A DNA stretch of 6,325 nt from positions 11,380 to 17,704 of the forward strand of contig PMEV01000271.1 of NCBI GenBank assembly GCA_003154855.1, in the 5' to 3' direction. This document shows positions 4,763 to 6,325 of this stretch, piece by piece. The position numbers and the translations under genes are program-made. Under the pieces are notes generated by a model. That model did no database searches. It was given only the letters and a program-made list of their open reading frames with translations, and had not been told where the DNA came from. Position 1 is the first letter of the stretch, and each line of letters begins with the position of its first letter. This stretch comes from Bryobacterales bacterium (lineage in GTDB: Bacteria; Acidobacteriota; Terriglobia; Bryobacterales; Bryobacteraceae).

Positions 4763-6325
4763 CTCGACTTCGAGCTTGCGAAGATGGTCGTACCACGTAA
4801 TCTTCAGGATGACGGACGCCACTGCGACCACTGCCCCGGCGAGGGCGGCGCGCTGGTAACTCTGGATCACGATGTAAATGGGCAGAGCCACCAGCGCCAC
4901 TTGCCACGAGATGCCCACCACGACGTTGAACATATCGCGCCAGAAATCGCGGTTACGCTGGAACGACGGATCTTCCTGCACAACCTGTCTCAGGATGGGG
5001 CTCCAGAAGCCCCACGGCCGGACGCGGCGGTAAAAGTCCTTCAGGACCGCGTCGTCCTCGGGCGCGGTGAGCAGCGTGCCGGCCAGGCAGCCGATCAGGG
5101 AAACCCCGAAAACCAGGGCGAATCCCAACGGGACGCTCACGTTCAGGCTCCGCGCATGCGCGAAGGCCTGCAAAGCGGGGATTCTGTCCAGAACGGGCGG
5201 AATCGTCAGCGACGCCGTGATGCCCGTTACCATTCCCCAGAAGTAACCGTAACCGTTGAAGCGCCACCAGTACCACTTCAGGAGGTTGGAGGCCGTGTAG
5301 CCGCCCCACAAGCCGGAGACGATCCAGACCACCACGTCATTCACACTGGTCACGTACCAGCCCATCAGGACACCAATCACCACCACCACGAAGGAGCTGA
5401 GATAGCTCAGCCGGACGTAGGTCCGCGGGCTGGCGTTCGGGTTGATGAAGCGCTTGTAAATGTCGTTGACGAAGTACGGCGGCGCCGCGTTCACCGTGGC
5501 GGCGAAGTTGGACATGTAGGCCGCCAGCAGGCCCGCGATCAGGAATCCCAGCAGGCCGGCGGGGACGAAGCGGCCCAGCGCCAGCGGCAGCACGGCCTCG
5601 AAATCCATCTTGGTTCCCATGGCGCGGATGTGATCGCTGTAAAAGGCCAGCGCCAGAATAGTCAGGCCGGTGATCAGGAAGTAGCGCGGGAAGGTCAGCA
5701 CGACGTTGACCCAGCCGCTCATCATGGATGCTTCCCGCGGGTTCTTGCACGAGAGGACGCGCTGCATGTCGTAGTTGGGCGCCGGTCCGGCGGCGCTGAT
5801 GAGGATTCCTTTGAACAGCAGCGCCATGACGAAGAAGCCGAAGAGGCCGTAACCATCCTCGGCGATCTTGGCGTTGGCGGAAGGGATGAGAGCGGACCAA
5901 TCCAGGTTCAGATGCCAGCCGAAGAACAGGTTGTCCCAGCCCGCGGGAACGAACTGGTGCAATATCTGGGGAGCGACCTTGGCCATGGCGATGATGCCCA
6001 CCGCGAAGGAGGCAATCGAGAGAATACAGAACTGCAGGACCTCGGTGACCACTACGCTGAACATGCCGCCCTTGACCACGTAAATGGTGGTGAGCGCGAT
6101 CAGCACCAGCGCGTACTGGTTGGGGGTCAGGCTCCAGGGCAGGAAATTCGCGGCAAACTTGCCAATGCCCTTGAATCCGTAACTGAAGAAGCCGATGATG
6201 CTGACGAAGGCGTAGACCACCACGATGATGTGCGCCAGTTGTGCGCCGCGGCCCTTGCCGAAGCGGGTCTGGATCCACTCGGCGCCGGTCATGACGTTGG
6301 AGCGGCGCAGCCAGGCGGAGAGGAA
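4724..6325 (-). CDS. Sodium:solute symporter, SSS family (N-terminus cut by right window edge)
   Basis: This LeuT-fold inner-membrane carrier takes up a solute together with sodium ions. The frame is open to the window edge: 11 codons (FLSAWLRRSNV) precede the first in-window methionine, so that methionine is internal. About 533 residues are visible. From comparison with the family, I estimate roughly the first 80-100 residues (TM1 and most of TM2) are missing. Recognisable family blocks, in order, are MTGAEWIQTRFG, GFFSYGFKGIGKFAANFLP, VVKGGMFSVVVTEVLQF, AAGPAPNYDMQRVLS, NAAPPYFVNDIYKRF and NLLKWYWWRFNGYGYFWGM. A cytoplasmic FYRRVRPWGFWSP stretch and a C-terminal membrane pair follow. The TM8 sodium-site region reads AAYMSNFAATVN. 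The substrate is unknown; sugars or carboxylates are possible, but nothing here decides. It converges on the efflux operon and shares no evident regulation with it. Confidence 0.93.
   Translation of the reverse strand, partial: FLSAWLRRSNVMTGAEWIQTRFGKGRGAQLAHIIVVVYAFVSIIGFFSYGFKGIGKFAANFLPWSLTPNQYALVLIALTTIYVVKGGMFSVVVTEVLQFCILSIASFAVGIIAMAKVAPQILHQFVPAGWDNLFFGWHLNLDWSALIPSANAKIAEDGYGLFGFFVMALLFKGILISAAGPAPNYDMQRVLSCKNPREASMMSGWVNVVLTFPRYFLITGLTILALAFYSDHIRAMGTKMDFEAVLPLALGRFVPAGLLGFLIAGLLAAYMSNFAATVNAAPPYFVNDIYKRFINPNASPRTYVRLSYLSSFVVVVIGVLMGWYVTSVNDVVVWIVSGLWGGYTASNLLKWYWWRFNGYGYFWGMVTGITASLTIPPVLDRIPALQAFAHARSLNVSVPLGFALVFGVSLIGCLAGTLLTAPEDDAVLKDFYRRVRPWGFWSPILRQVVQEDPSFQRNRDFWRDMFNVVVGISWQVALVALPIYIVIQSYQRAALAGAVVAVASVILKITWYDHLRKLEVEMAANAELSTGRA

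Noticed and set aside
5337..6278. Long minus-strand ORF in another frame of the symporter
   Set aside because: Arg/His/Gly-rich translation in an alternative frame of a clear SSS gene, with no independent start signal.

Overview
The window is GC-rich (clearly above 55% by eye) and looks like bacterial chromosome. The permease reads like the RND exporters common in soil Acidobacteriota, especially Bryobacter/Solibacter-like lineages. It begins MWIVRLALRRPYTF and has MPTDIFPNINIPVV and TM4 DDATVEVENIN motifs. The host assignment is an inference from protein style and GC-rich palindromic repeats, not a database result.

Layout. At 1-102 (minus strand) is the N-terminus of a TetR-family repressor that runs off the left edge. 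A 100-bp divergent spacer follows, holding a 20-bp imperfect palindrome (135-154), the likely operator. On the plus strand come an RND permease (203-3361) and a periplasmic membrane-fusion protein (3450-4619). Together they look like a repressor-controlled drug or toxic-compound efflux system. No outer-membrane factor is present. On the minus strand, converging on the exporter, is a sodium:solute symporter of the SSS family (4724-6325), cut at its N-terminus by the window edge.

The coding content is ordinary; the junctions are not. Between permease and fusion protein, a 31-codon ORF (3358-3453) has a perfect AGGAGG ribosome site. It overlaps the permease stop by ATGA and the fusion-protein start by ATGA. 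Nearly half of it is made of a two-hairpin palindromic module (3377-3394 plus 3395-3414). A second module with the same 18+20 architecture but different, compensated stem sequences lies at 4682-4719, between the convergent genes. That second copy is flanked by two 39-nt direct repeats (4632-4670 and 4724-4762). Both encode the same symporter C-terminal tail plus stop, differing mostly at third codon positions. This looks like a leftover tail of a paralogous symporter, or a duplication made around the palindromic module.

I see no RNA genes, insertion sequences, CRISPR arrays or classical T-tract terminators. The best candidates for something undescribed are the paired-hairpin repeat family and the coupled mini-ORF built from it.
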